A stretch of DNA of 33,614 bases, from the NCBI GenBank assembly GCA_016874915.1, contig VGSW01000022.1, positions 1-33,614 of the forward strand. The letters are read 5' to 3'. The stretch comes from Deltaproteobacteria bacterium. GTDB taxonomy: Bacteria; Desulfobacterota; Desulfobaccia; Desulfobaccales; 0-14-0-80-60-11. The translations under genes and the position numbers were made by a program. Every line of letters starts with the position of its first letter. Within the stretch, counting starts at the first letter, position 1. Shown one piece after another: positions 16,256 through 24,186 of this stretch. The notes below the pieces were generated by a model. That model saw only the letters and a program-made list of their open reading frames with translations. It did not search any database and was not told the origin of the DNA.

Positions 16256-16384
16256 AAGCTATTGCAAAACCTCGATTCCACCTAATTTGTCATTCTGAGC
16301 GCAGCGAAGAATCCGGTATTTTCAACAAGTTGAGATCCTTCGCTGCGCTCAGGATGACAAAAAAACCCGGTTTTGCAATAGCTT
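16256..16384. repeat. Nested inverted repeat with GTCATTCTGAGCG core, second copy
   Basis: The outer arms are a perfect 16-bp inverted pair (16256-16271 with 16369-16384, AAGCTATTGCAAAACC). The inner near-palindrome at 16288-16359 has TGTCATTCTGAGCGCAGCGA opposite CGCTGCGCTCAGGATGACA, the same core as at 7506-7590. The outer arms differ between the two loci, so either the core inserted into other palindromes or the core is the conserved part. No ORF is seen in the 16099-16483 gap. Confidence 0.85.
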
Positions 16385-16483
16385 TTATCCAATCTTTTTT
16401 TATAAGGTCTTGAAAATGTCTTTCAAGCTCGGGTATTTCTTGGAGTAATAATTAATTGAACAACTTCTACCTAGAAAGGATAG

Positions 16484-17269
16484 ATGATGGATTTTAAAGA
16501 TGCCTCCCGGAAGCTCAAGGACGCCGTACGCCTGCGAACCGAACCCTTTGGCGTCTCTTTTATCAAAGACCTGGCCGACCTTCCCAAAGTCCGGCGGCCT
16601 TCCAAGGTTTTCGGCAAAAAAGTGACCATTTGCCAGGGAGTCACCATGGCCCGGGTGTACGGCTGGCCCGTGGGACTGACCCGGGAAGACATCATCTGCG
16701 TCCCCGGCAGCCTGGCCTTTGGCTTCACCCCGGCCGCGGACCCGGTCATGGAACTGGCCCAACTCTTCTGCGAAGTGGGCTTCCATCAGGAGTTGGGGCC
16801 GGCCCTTAAGGAAGTGGAGGCCCTGCCCCGGTTCGCCGCGGAGGAAATCAAAGCCATCTACCTCAGCCCCCTGGAGCGCCTGGAACGGGACCCGGACGTC
16901 ATTGCCATCTATGGCAACCCGGCCCAGATCATGCGCCTGGTGCAGGCGGCCTGCTACTGCCTGGGAGTACGGGTGGCCGGGGACTTCGGCGGCAAGGTGG
17001 AGTGCAGTTCCTACCTCATCGGCCCCTATCGCACCGGTCAAATCCTGGTAACCATCCCCGGCATGGGGGACCGCATCTTTTCCATGACCCAGGACGATGA
17101 ACTGGTGTTCAGCCTGCCCGCCCATCTCCTGGATGGCCTGCTCACCGGTCTCAGCGAGGCCGCGTGCCGCATCGGGGCCCGCTATCCCATCACCGTGTAC
17201 CAGAACTTTACTCCGGTCTTTCCTGCACCCTACCAGGAACGGGCCAAAAAGTGGGGCATTATTGAGTGA
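16484..17269 (+). CDS. DUF169 domain protein
   Basis: 261 residues (ATG at 16484 or the adjacent ATG at 16487; AAAGGA lies upstream). The opening LKDAVRLRTEPFGVSFIKD, the cysteine-containing CQGVTMARVYGWPVGLTREDIICVPGSL and the later PAQIMRLVQAACYCLGV, SYLIGPYRTGQILVTIPGMGDRIFSMTQDDELVFSLP fit DUF169 (PF02596), common in anaerobes and methanogens. No enzyme activity is established for it. A heptamer array starts directly at its stop codon. Confidence 0.88.
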   Translation: MMDFKDASRKLKDAVRLRTEPFGVSFIKDLADLPKVRRPSKVFGKKVTICQGVTMARVYGWPVGLTREDIICVPGSLAFGFTPAADPVMELAQLFCEVGFHQELGPALKEVEALPRFAAEEIKAIYLSPLERLERDPDVIAIYGNPAQIMRLVQAACYCLGVRVAGDFGGKVECSSYLIGPYRTGQILVTIPGMGDRIFSMTQDDELVFSLPAHLLDGLLTGLSEAACRIGARYPITVYQNFTPVFPAPYQERAKKWGIIE

Positions 17270-17302
17270 CGGTTTTCGGTTTTCGGTCTTCGGTCTTCGG
17301 CG
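17269..17302. repeat. 7-bp repeat (CGGTTTT/CGGTCTT) starting at the DUF169 stop
   Basis: TGACGGTTTTCGGTTTTCGG and then CGGTCTT copies start at the last base of the stop codon. A complementary-type array (CCGAAGA) lies at 17413-17441, giving inverted arms around a ~110-bp spacer. Confidence 0.8.
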
Positions 17303-17412
17303 GTAGGGATAGGATCTGACTTTTTGTCCTAAGCCTTTAGGCCCGAATAAGAAAGGGAAAGCAGATTTTTCTGATGGTGATCTAGAGATAATCTCAGATG
17401 CAGCCGGGAAAA

Positions 17413-17441
17413 TAAAAACCGAAGACCGAAGACCGGAAACC
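17413..17441. repeat. 7-bp repeat (ACCGAAG) upstream of nrdJ
   Basis: Copies of ACCGAAG/ACCGGAA end just before the nrdJ ribosome site AGGAGG. Confidence 0.8.
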
Positions 17442-17459
17442 TACCCCAGGAGGTTCCGA

Positions 17460-19232
17460 ATGACCAGTGCACCCCCCCTCCCATTTCGCCGCATCGCCCT
17501 GCGGGTCCTGGAAGAGCGCTACTTGCGGCGGGACCCCGCCGGCAACGTGGTGGAAACCCCGGATGAGCTCTTCCGCCGGGTGGCCCGGGGGGTGGCCGCG
17601 GCGGAAGCCCGCTACGGCGGCGCCGAAGCCGTGGCCCGCCAGACTGAGGCTTTTTATGAGGCCATGAGCTCCCTGAAGTTTCTCCCCAACACCCCCACCC
17701 TGATGAACGCCGATATTCCCCAAGGCCAGTTGGCCGCGTGCTTCGTCATCCCCATCCTCGATGACATGCGCAGCATCCTGGAGGGGGTGCGGGACATGGC
17801 CCTCGTTCACCAGACCGGGGGCGGCACCGGCTTTTCCTTCACCCACCTGCGGCCCAAGGGCGACCAGGTGCGCTCCACCGGCCGGGTGGCCACCGGACCG
17901 GTAGGTTTCATGCGCATCTACGACACCACCACCGACGTGGTGAAGCAGGGGGGGCGGCGCCGGGGGGCTAACATGGGCATCCTCAACGCGGACCATCCGG
18001 ACATCCTGGAATTCATCACCGCCAAGGCCGACCTCAAAAGCTTCACCAATTTCAATCTGTCCGTGGCGGTCACCGATGACTTCATGGAAAAGGTGGAAAA
18101 AGACGAAACCTACCCCCTCATCAACCCCCGCACCGGCCGGGAGGTGGGGCGGCTCAGGGCCCGGGAGGTCTTTGAACTGTGCTGCCGGTATGCGTTGGAG
18201 ACCGGGGACCCGGGGCTGATCTTCCTGGACGCCATGGAACGGGCCAACCCCACTCCGGAACTGGGCCCCATGGAAGCCACCAACCCTTGCGGCGAACAGC
18301 CCCTGCTTCCCTACGAGTCCTGCAACCTGGGGTCCATCAACCTGTCCCAGGTGGTGGCCGACGGCGCCATTGACTGGCAGGAGTTGGACCGCCTTACGGC
18401 CCTGGGGGTCAATTTCCTGGATGACGTCATTGACCAGAGCCATTACCCCCTGGAGCAAATCACCGCTATTACCCGGGCCAACCGCAAAATCGGCCTGGGA
18501 GTCATGGGATTGGCGGACCTGTTAATCAAATTGAACATTCCTTACGATTCCCCGGAGGCCCTGGAATTGGGGGGAAAAATCATGGCCCGCATCCAGGTCC
18601 TGGCCGTAGCCCAGTCGGAGCTGTTGGCTAAGGAGCGGGGCCCGTTCCCCAATTTCTACCGCAGCCGCTGGCACGAAGAAGGCCATCCCCCCCGGCGCAA
18701 CGCCACCGTCACCACCGTGGCGCCCACCGGCACCATTAGTCTCATCGCCGGCGCCTCCAGCGGCATCGAGCCGCTGTTTGCGGTGGTTTACCGCCGCCGG
18801 GCCTTGGAGGGCGAGGAATTCGACGAAATTCACCCCTTGTTCTTACAAAAACTTCGGGAGTACGGTCTAAAGGAAGAGGAATGGATCCCCAAGGTTCTGG
18901 CCAGCGGCCGGGTGCGGCCCTTGCAGAATCTCCCGGAGGATATTAGGCGACTGTTCCCCACCACCTTCGAGGTGAGCGTGGAATACCAGGTTAAGATGCA
19001 GGCCGCTTTTCAGCGCCACGTGGAGAACGCGGTGTCCAAAACCATCAATCTGGCCCCGGACGCCACCATGGAGGACGTGGCCCAGGCCTTCCGCCTGGCC
19101 TACAAGCTGGGACTGAAAGGCATCACCGTGTACCGCTACGGCTCCAAGGCGGGACAGGTCCTCAGCCTGCCGCCGGAGACCCTGACCCTGTCCCACGAGT
19201 TTTCGGAGGAGTGCCGGCTATGCTCGGTTTAA
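17460..19232 (+). CDS. nrdJ: Adenosylcobalamin-dependent (class II) ribonucleotide reductase
   Basis: 590 residues from an ATG with AGGAGG 6 nt upstream. It reduces ribonucleotides to deoxyribonucleotides using coenzyme B12, with no oxygen requirement. Active-site elements: NPCGEQ gives Asn275, Cys277 (thiyl radical) and Glu279; Cys94 (AACFV) and Cys288 (ESCNLGSINLS) are the redox pair. TGGGTGFSFTHLRPKGD and PTGTISLIAGASSGIEP are conserved substrate-loop motifs. The C-terminus ECRLCSV offers the CxxC that re-reduces the active site. It is a short form without an ATP-cone or the long C-terminal extension found in many NrdJ proteins, so allosteric control may be reduced. It is monocistronic, flanked by heptamer arrays. 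Confidence 0.95.
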   Translation: MTSAPPLPFRRIALRVLEERYLRRDPAGNVVETPDELFRRVARGVAAAEARYGGAEAVARQTEAFYEAMSSLKFLPNTPTLMNADIPQGQLAACFVIPILDDMRSILEGVRDMALVHQTGGGTGFSFTHLRPKGDQVRSTGRVATGPVGFMRIYDTTTDVVKQGGRRRGANMGILNADHPDILEFITAKADLKSFTNFNLSVAVTDDFMEKVEKDETYPLINPRTGREVGRLRAREVFELCCRYALETGDPGLIFLDAMERANPTPELGPMEATNPCGEQPLLPYESCNLGSINLSQVVADGAIDWQELDRLTALGVNFLDDVIDQSHYPLEQITAITRANRKIGLGVMGLADLLIKLNIPYDSPEALELGGKIMARIQVLAVAQSELLAKERGPFPNFYRSRWHEEGHPPRRNATVTTVAPTGTISLIAGASSGIEPLFAVVYRRRALEGEEFDEIHPLFLQKLREYGLKEEEWIPKVLASGRVRPLQNLPEDIRRLFPTTFEVSVEYQVKMQAAFQRHVENAVSKTINLAPDATMEDVAQAFRLAYKLGLKGITVYRYGSKAGQVLSLPPETLTLSHEFSEECRLCSV

Positions 19233-19251
19233 TGATTCACCACTAAGGGGT

Positions 19252-19330
19252 GGCGGGTTAGCGGGTTAGCGGGTTGGCAGTTAGTCTTAACCGGCCAAAC
19301 CGCCGAACCGCCAAACCGCTAAACCGCCGC
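19252..19330. repeat. Tandem repeats (8-bp GCGGGTTA, then 7-bp AACCGCC)
   Basis: GCGGGTTA repeats with an 8-bp period (19254-19277), then CAGTTAG, then AACCGCC/AACCGCT copies with a 7-bp period (19290-19328). The two halves are roughly inverted relative to each other. Confidence 0.8.
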
Positions 19331-19422
19331 GCCTCAGTGGTAATCTTTTTCTGCCGCGGGCCGAGGAAAAATGATAATATTTAACCGTTCACTTCAACTT
19401 CAAACCTGGAGGAGCATCACTG

Positions 19423-19857
19423 ATGAAACGTTTGGCTTTACTGGTATTTACGGCCATGCTGGTATCTCTGATATTCGGACCCGTAGTGGCCGCCCAAGAC
19501 GCTAAGACCCTAGTCAACCGGGGCCTGGAACTGTGCAATGACGGCAAGTTCGACCAGGCCATCAAAGAATTTGACGTCGCTTTGAAGCTCAAGCCCAACG
19601 ACGCGGCCATCATCACTTACCGGGGGGTGGCCAAATACGCCAAGGGGCAAAACGACGCGGCTCTGCAGGACTTCGAGCAGGCCATCAAGCTGGACCCCAA
19701 ACATGGCAAGGCATACTACCAGCGGGGCATGATCTATGAAAAGCAAGAGAACTACGAGAAAGCCATAGCAGACATCAAGCAGGCCAAGAGCCTGGGCTAC
19801 GGGGTAGAGACGGATTGGATCAATAACCTGGAGAGAAAGGCGGCGGCGAAGAAGTAG
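19423..19857 (+). CDS. Exported TPR-repeat protein
   Basis: 144 residues. The signal peptide MKRLALLVFTAMLVSLIFGP is likely cut after VVAA (residue ~24). Three tetratricopeptide repeats follow: LVNRGLELCNDGKFDQAIKEF, ITYRGVAKYAKGQNDAALQDF and AYYQRGMIYEKQENYEKAIAD, with the linking K/LDP positions. It should be periplasmic and serve as a binding scaffold; the partner is unknown. GGAGG precedes the ATG, and a strong terminator lies ~70 nt after the stop. Confidence 0.88.
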   Translation: MKRLALLVFTAMLVSLIFGPVVAAQDAKTLVNRGLELCNDGKFDQAIKEFDVALKLKPNDAAIITYRGVAKYAKGQNDAALQDFEQAIKLDPKHGKAYYQRGMIYEKQENYEKAIADIKQAKSLGYGVETDWINNLERKAAAKK

Positions 19858-19929
19858 CCTTCTTCCAGTCAATTAAAATGAGACAGGCGGGCCAGGCCCG
19901 CGTGTCGATTAACTTCTTCACTCAAAAAG

Positions 19930-19957
19930 CAGGGTCTTCGTGACCCTGTTTTTTTTT
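19930..19957 (+). terminator. Rho-independent terminator after the TPR gene
   Basis: CAGGGTC-TTCGT-GACCCTG forms a perfect 7-bp stem followed by nine T. Confidence 0.92.
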
Positions 19958-20036
19958 GCCTTGCCTCTTCCTTTACCCCTATAAACCTGTCAATTCAGTC
20001 CTCAGGAAAAAAATTGTCTTTTAGCTATTTTTAGGC

Positions 20037-20065
20037 TTGACATTCCCTATTTTCTTATTTATTTT
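20037..20065 (+). promoter_or_regulatory. Candidate sigma-70 promoter for the HARE-HTH gene
   Basis: TTGACA at 20037-20042, a 17-bp spacer and TATTTT at 20060-20065, in very AT-rich DNA about 50 nt before the ATG. Confidence 0.5.
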
Positions 20066-20114
20066 ATTTATTAATATTTTAAATTAAACAAATAATAAGA
20101 AAGGAATAGCTATC

Positions 20115-20579
20115 ATGAAAATTCACGAAGCCGCCTATAAAATTCTTGATGAGTTTGGAAAGCCTCTAGCTTCTAGGGAAATTGTGAGAATTGCTCTTGA
20201 TCGCGGAATGGTTTTTAGCGTTGCTAAAGATCCCGTATTTTCAATGGCCACTACCATTGAAAAAACCATACGGGATGAAATTTACAACAAACCAAGACTT
20301 ATTTTTATTAAAGGACATAAAGGAAGATTAATAGGTTTGCCGGGTTGGGAAAGTAAATCTGCGCATTCGATTAATGATAATCGAGCCACTAATTATGTGG
20401 AGCTAAGAGCAAAAATTCCTGCGGGCCTTTTTGAGAAAATTCAATTAGCAAGCCAAGCAAAACTTGCGAACAGTTTTGATGAAATGCTAATTTTTCTTTT
20501 GGAAAAGGGACTTTTAGCTGTAGCACCAGAGATTAAAAGGGGCCTGCTTCAAAGGCTGGAACAATTTGATAAACCATAA
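20115..20579 (+). CDS. HARE-HTH domain protein
   Basis: 154 residues, with AAGGAATAG before the ATG. Residues 1-78 (IHEAAYKILDEFGKPLASREIVRIALDRGM, then PVFSMATTIEKTIRDEI, then PRLIFIKGHKGRLIGLP) fit the HARE-HTH winged helix known from RNA polymerase delta, some restriction enzymes and eukaryotic ASXL. Residues ~90-150 (AKIPAGLFEKIQLASQAKL, then NSFDEMLIFLLEKGL) form helices that resemble a RHH/Arc-like or adaptor segment. The DNA is much more AT-rich than its neighbours and codon use differs, suggesting acquisition. Possible role: DNA-binding regulator or the DNA-reading subunit of a defence or modification system; no nuclease or methylase lies beside it. Confidence 0.8.
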   Translation: MKIHEAAYKILDEFGKPLASREIVRIALDRGMVFSVAKDPVFSMATTIEKTIRDEIYNKPRLIFIKGHKGRLIGLPGWESKSAHSINDNRATNYVELRAKIPAGLFEKIQLASQAKLANSFDEMLIFLLEKGLLAVAPEIKRGLLQRLEQFDKP

Positions 20580-20618
20580 ATTAAATCTATTAATTGCGTG
20601 ATTTCGGGGGATTACTAT

Positions 20619-20972
20619 ATGAAAAATATGCAAGTCATTGAAGCATTCTCTCGTCTAAAATCATTGCGTGAAAACATTCCAACTCACGATGTCCCCACTA
20701 AATTTATAACTGAGTTTCATTCTATATTAGACATCCTGGAGCAGACTTCTGGAGGAGATCTAAAGAATTTTCGAATTCCTGCAAATGAGGTCCGGCCAAT
20801 TGTCACTAGTTGGAACTACCTCACCGGCGAGAAGAAATTCTCTTCTGAGAACTTCTGTGACCACGCCTACTTTAAGATGAAAGTAGACTCCGTTTTGATG
20901 ATGTTTGATATTCTTCTCACCCCAAGCTCTGATAATAAGCCGCCAATAGGATTTAACCCTAACACTAAATAA
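20619..20972 (+). CDS. Unknown small protein in the AT-rich islet
   Basis: 117 residues from the ATG at 20619 (MKNMQVIEAFSRLKSL), with GGGGGATT about 8 nt upstream; a GTG at 20598 is possible but lacks a better site. It is mainly helical: EFHSILDILEQTSGGDLKNF, then a conserved-looking RIPANEVRPIVTSWNY, and FCDHAYFKMKVDSVLMMFDIL. I recognise no named family. It follows the HARE-HTH gene on the same strand by ~40 nt, shares its AT-rich composition, and the pair ends at a perfect terminator, so the two probably form one acquired operon. Confidence 0.7.
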   Translation: MKNMQVIEAFSRLKSLRENIPTHDVPTKFITEFHSILDILEQTSGGDLKNFRIPANEVRPIVTSWNYLTGEKKFSSENFCDHAYFKMKVDSVLMMFDILLTPSSDNKPPIGFNPNTK

Positions 20973-21013
20973 ATCTACCAACTATTCCAGCGGTTTTCTT
21001 CTTTTAAAAAACT

Positions 21014-21046
21014 AAAGGCAGGGTTTGCGTCTAACCCTGCCTTTTT
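21014..21046. terminator. Rho-independent terminator, possibly bidirectional
   Basis: AAAGGCAGGGTT (21014-21025) pairs perfectly over 12 bp with AACCCTGCCTTT (21033-21044), followed by TTTTT. An A-rich left flank would serve the convergent hisG transcript. The loop-proximal sequence resembles the terminator at 19930. Confidence 0.92.
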
Positions 21047-21067
21047 ATCTCACTATCTGGTGCTTCC

Positions 21068-21100
21068 ACCGAAAACCGAAGACCGAAGACCGAGAACCGG
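21068..21100. repeat. 7-bp repeat (ACCGAAA/ACCGAAG) at the 3' end of hisG
   Basis: Four copies of ACCGAAA/ACCGAAG/ACCGAGA end a few bases from the hisG stop codon. Confidence 0.8.
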
Positions 21101-21103
21101 TTT

Positions 21104-21979
21104 TTAAATCACCTTATACAGCGGATACTCCACGATGCCCTGGGCCCCGGCCCGGATGAGCCGGGGGATGAGAGTGCGGGTTTCGCTGGAGTTCACCACC
21201 ACTTCCACCGAGAACCAGTCGGTCTCAAATAGGGGCGCAATGGTGGGGGCCATGAGGCTGGGCAGAAGCGGCACGATATCCCTGAGGCTCTTCTCCTGGA
21301 TGTTCATCTTCAGACCCACCATGCGCTCCGCCCGGAGCGCGCCCAGAAGCAGGACCGCGAGGTTTTCCATCTGCTCCCGCTTTTTGGCGTCGTTTTCCCA
21401 GGTATCCTTATTGGCGATGAGCTGGGTGTTGCTTTGGAAGAACTCGTGGATGATTTTTAAGCCATGGGCCCGGATGGTGCTCCCGGTTTCCGTCACTTCC
21501 ACCACTGCGTCGGCCAAACCCGCGGCCACTTTGGCCTCCGTGGCCCCCCAGGAAAACTCCACGGTCACCGGAATCTGCCGCTGCGCGAAGTAACGCTTGG
21601 TATAATTCACCAGCTCGGTGGCGATCTTTTTCCCCGCCAGGTCTTTGAGAGTCTTGATATCCGAGTCCCCGGGCACCGCCAGCACCCAGCGCACCGGGTT
21701 CTGGGAGGTCTTGGAGTACATGAGGTCCGCCACCACCACCACCTGGGAGTCGTTCTCCATGATCCAGTCCTTGCCGGTGAGGCCGCAGTCCAGGGTGCCG
21801 TTTTCCACGTAGCGGCTCATCTCCTGGGCCCGGCACATGGAGCAGGTGATGCCGGGGTCGTCGATATCCGGGAAATAACTCCGGCCGTTCACCTTGATGT
21901 GCCAGCCGGAACGGCGGAAGAGGTCGATGGTGGCTTTCTCCAGGCTCCCCTTGGGGATGCCCAGGCGCAGTTTACCCAC
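21104..21979 (-). CDS. hisG: ATP phosphoribosyltransferase, long form
   Basis: 291 residues from a GTG at 21979, chosen because AAGGAGG lies 9 nt before it; upstream in-frame codons lie before that site. It catalyses the first step of histidine synthesis, ATP + PRPP to phosphoribosyl-ATP. Visible family segments: [71 protein letters not shown] (PRPP loop). The C-terminal ~75 residues ([21 protein letters not shown] to the end) are the ACT-like regulatory domain of the long form, so HisZ is not needed and histidine feedback is expected. It overlaps the end of hisI by 8 nt. Confidence 0.96.
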   Translation of the reverse strand: MGKLRLGIPKGSLEKATIDLFRRSGWHIKVNGRSYFPDIDDPGITCSMCRAQEMSRYVENGTLDCGLTGKDWIMENDSQVVVVADLMYSKTSQNPVRWVLAVPGDSDIKTLKDLAGKKIATELVNYTKRYFAQRQIPVTVEFSWGATEAKVAAGLADAVVEVTETGSTIRAHGLKIIHEFFQSNTQLIANKDTWENDAKKREQMENLAVLLLGALRAERMVGLKMNIQEKSLRDIVPLLPSLMAPTIAPLFETDWFSVEVVVNSSETRTLIPRLIRAGAQGIVEYPLYKVI

Positions 21980-22361
21980 TGCCGTATACCTCCTTGGGGT
22001 CAAAGATGCGCTCCCCTACCAGGCGCCACCCTTCCCCTTCCCGACGCCGGTAGAAGCAGGACCGGTAGCCGGTGTGGCACGCGGCTCCTCCCACCTGTTC
22101 CACTTTCAGCAGGACCGCATCCTGATCACAGTCCAGATAAATTTCCTTGACGCGCTGCAGGTGGCCGGATGTCGCGCCTTTGTGCCACAGGATTTTCCGG
22201 GAGCGGCTGTAAAAATGGGCTTCCCCGGTGGCCAGGGTACGCTCCCAGGCCTGGCGGTCCATGAAGGCCAGCATCAGCACCTCCCCTGAGGCCGCATCCT
22301 GGACGATGGCCGGGACCAAGCCGCCCATTTTACCGAAATCCAGGTCAATCTTGCTTTCCAT
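21972..22361 (-). CDS. hisI: Phosphoribosyl-AMP cyclohydrolase
   Basis: 129 residues from the ATG at 22361 (MESKIDLDF); a TTG two codons earlier has better spacing to AAAGGG, so the start is uncertain by two residues. It hydrolyses the ring of PR-AMP in histidine synthesis. Motifs: [37 protein letters not shown], the metal-binding DCDQDA, and zinc cysteines in [12 protein letters not shown]. It is a monofunctional HisI without the HisE domain. It forms an overlapping two-gene unit with hisG, a partial his operon. Confidence 0.96.
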   Translation of the reverse strand: MESKIDLDFGKMGGLVPAIVQDAASGEVLMLAFMDRQAWERTLATGEAHFYSRSRKILWHKGATSGHLQRVKEIYLDCDQDAVLLKVEQVGGAACHTGYRSCFYRRREGEGWRLVGERIFDPKEVYGSG

Positions 22362-22419
22362 AAGCAAAAAATTTACCCTTTTCCAAATTTGTCCGCAATG
22401 TTAAATTCATTTATCCAAA

Positions 22420-22458
22420 GATTTCACAGATTACGCGTATTGTTTATTCTGTGAAATC
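22420..22458. repeat. Inverted repeat (GATTTCACAG / CTGTGAAATC) with direct ATCTGTG copies
   Basis: Perfect 10-bp arms (22420-22429 with 22449-22458), followed by a further CAATCTGTGG copy. It lies between the divergent starts of hisI and the coiled-coil gene and could be a repeat element or an operator. Confidence 0.65.
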
Positions 22459-22492
22459 TGTGCAATCTGTGGATTATTATTAGAGGTGCGAC

Positions 22493-22855
22493 ATGGCGGA
22501 AATCATTTCCTACGAAGACCTGGCCCGGCAGCACCACGTCAATTTCCTGGAACACCAGCGCCGGAAATACCAGGAACGGGAAGAATACCTGGCCGGACTC
22601 AGGAAGCTGCTTTTTCAGGTCGAAGCCCAGATGCGCCAGGCGGAAATTCAGCAATTGGAAGTCTTTTCCCAGATAGCCGACCACTTCAAGGTCCCTCTGG
22701 AATTTCCTTCCCTGGGGGACCGGGTGGCCTGGCAGGATTTTTTTGCCGAAACCCCTTTTTTACAGACTTTAAATCAATTCTTTACAAATCGCTTGACGGC
22801 GCAAGAGTGTTATACTATAGTAGCGGTGAAGAAGAATGACCGCGATACCGAATAA
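22493..22855 (+). CDS. Hypothetical coiled-coil protein
   Basis: 120 residues, with AGAGGTG before the ATG. Residues ~12-65 (HVNFLEHQRRKYQEREEYL, then LRKLLFQVEAQMRQAEIQQLE) are a charged helical region likely to form a coiled coil; the rest is a short hydrophobic/aromatic domain (WQDFFAETPFLQTLNQFF). There is no signal peptide or known domain. The DNA at its 3' end also carries a sigma-70-like promoter. I do not recognise it. Confidence 0.65.
   Translation: MAEIISYEDLARQHHVNFLEHQRRKYQEREEYLAGLRKLLFQVEAQMRQAEIQQLEVFSQIADHFKVPLEFPSLGDRVAWQDFFAETPFLQTLNQFFTNRLTAQECYTIVAVKKNDRDTE
22793..22821 (+). promoter_or_regulatory. Strong sigma-70-like promoter inside the 3' end of the coiled-coil gene
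   Basis: TTGACG at 22793-22798, a 17-bp spacer and TATAGT at 22816-22821 (with an overlapping TATACT). It would read towards the PEP-CTERM gene. Confidence 0.5.
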
Positions 22856-22910
22856 GATCAGGAGCAGCTGAATCACTTTTAGGTAGGAAAATAAATTCCC
22901 CCTCCGGAAG

Positions 22911-22927
22911 TTGGTACATATTTTGCT
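22911..22927 (+). promoter_or_regulatory. Sigma-54 (RpoN) type -24/-12 promoter for the PEP-CTERM gene
   Basis: TTGGTACATATTTTGCT has GG (22913-22914) and GC (22925-22926) separated by exactly 10 nt and matches the pattern YTGGYRYR-N4-TTGCW. PEP-CTERM genes are known to be controlled by the sigma-54-dependent PrsK/PrsR pair in several lineages. The likely start of transcription is near 22938, giving a leader of about 90 nt. Confidence 0.6.
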
Positions 22928-23028
22928 ATTTTAAAGGGGGGTAAAGCACTCCAAACACCAATCCTGCAAGGACGCCGGCGCATTTAAGCTGAAAATACCA
23001 GGGATGCGGTAAAGCGGGTGTCAAGAAA

Positions 23029-23709
23029 ATGAAATTAAGAACCCTCTGGTGCTTCATTTTCTGCACCTTTGCCGTAATATTGACTGCCAGCCCCACCCCG
23101 GCTTCCCTGATCATGATGGGAGACGGAGTCCACGGAGACTTTTCCGGCACTTTCTCCTACTCCCTCACACCGGTAAGCTCCACCAATGCCCTGTTGACCG
23201 TTCAGCTGCAAAATACCAGCCCTCCTGACAATGGCGGGTTCATCACCGCGTTTGCCTTCAATAACCCTGAGGACAAGATCACCAACGTGGTGCTCACTGC
23301 TACGGACCCGGATTTTCACATGATCGGCGGCCCTAACTTCCAGAACAACATCAAAACCTCGCCATACGGAAATTTTGATATCGGGGCTTCCATCAGCAGC
23401 AGCTTCTTGAGCGGCGGCAACCCCAACAAAGGGATCGGCGTGGGATCCACGGAAACCTTCACTTTCAATCTTACCGGCACCGGACTTAACTCCTTGAACG
23501 AATGGAGTTTTGTCAACGAACTTTCCGAGAATCCCCAGGGAGGAGACGCCTATTGGTTCCTGGCCCGCTTCCGGGGCTTCAATGACGGCTCCAGTGATAA
23601 AGTCTTCGCCGTTCCCTCCGGCGGCGGCGTGCCCCTGCCGTCCTCCATTATTTTGCTGGGTTCCGGTTTGCTGGGCCTGGGAGCCTGGGCCTGGAGGCGG
23701 AAAACCTAA
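23029..23709 (+). CDS. PEP-CTERM sorting-domain protein
   Basis: 226 residues. Signal peptide MKLRTLWCFIFCTFAVILTA (cut near PASL, residue ~26). The middle is a beta-rich extracellular-type domain with many Ser, Thr, Gly and Asn (GDFSGTFSYSLTPVSSTNA, NPEDKITNVVLTATDPDF, STETFTFNLTGTG). The last 26 residues, VPLPSSIILLGSGLLGLG then AWAWRRKT, form a PEP-CTERM signal: short proline motif, hydrophobic helix, basic tail. The motif reads PLPSS rather than PEP, a common variant. It should be processed by an exosortase (not in this window) and delivered to the surface or extracellular matrix. A terminator lies ~50 nt downstream. Confidence 0.9.
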   Translation: MKLRTLWCFIFCTFAVILTASPTPASLIMMGDGVHGDFSGTFSYSLTPVSSTNALLTVQLQNTSPPDNGGFITAFAFNNPEDKITNVVLTATDPDFHMIGGPNFQNNIKTSPYGNFDIGASISSSFLSGGNPNKGIGVGSTETFTFNLTGTGLNSLNEWSFVNELSENPQGGDAYWFLARFRGFNDGSSDKVFAVPSGGGVPLPSSIILLGSGLLGLGAWAWRRKT

Positions 23710-23756
23710 ATACGGAGCCCCACAGAGGGGAAAACGAAAATCACCGGGAAACATTG

Positions 23757-23791
23757 TGGCCCTGTCGCCATGAACGCCAGGGCCATTTTTT
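23757..23791 (+). terminator. Rho-independent terminator after the PEP-CTERM gene
   Basis: TGGCCCTG (23757-23764) pairs with CAGGGCCA (23778-23785) across a 13-nt loop, followed by TTTTTT. Confidence 0.85.
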
Positions 23792-24186
23792 CTCTCTGGA
23801 CATCCGGCGGTTAAGCGCCTCGGAGTTGACGCAAAAAAATTGGCCGGGTGGGGGAGGAACCCGGCCAACAGGTGAAAGGAGAAAATGGTATATGAACTTT
23901 GATTAAGGGGGGGATGTGGGTACCTTAATAGGGGTCCATATACTGCTTATTGTTTATGCAATAACCGTGCTAAGTTGTGATTAATTTTAATTTCAAAGGA
24001 TTTCAGTAAGTTAACCAATTATCCCCGGGTTTCGGCCAGGTCCTGCCGGTTCAAGAATTTATACCAAAATTTCTCCCGGAGTGAGGGATGACCGCCCGTT
24101 GTAAGGTAATACATTAATATAATTGATTAATTTCCAGTTAAAAAAGTGGCTCCCCCCGCCCCGGTAATTCAATTTTTTGTTTTTAC
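23792..24186. other. Non-coding gap with a second hairpin and a mini-ORF
   Basis: A perfect 9-bp stem TTGGCCGGG (23840-23848) / CCCGGCCAA (23860-23868) is followed by AAAGGAG and an ATG that opens only five codons (MVYEL, 23886-23903). The rest to 24186 is AT-rich with no gene or other structure that I can support. The hairpin plus ribosome site may be a leader remnant. Confidence 0.4.

Noticed and set aside
17394-18458. 354-codon minus-strand frame over nrdJ
   Set aside because: Overlaps a certain gene on the opposite strand and has no recognisable domain.
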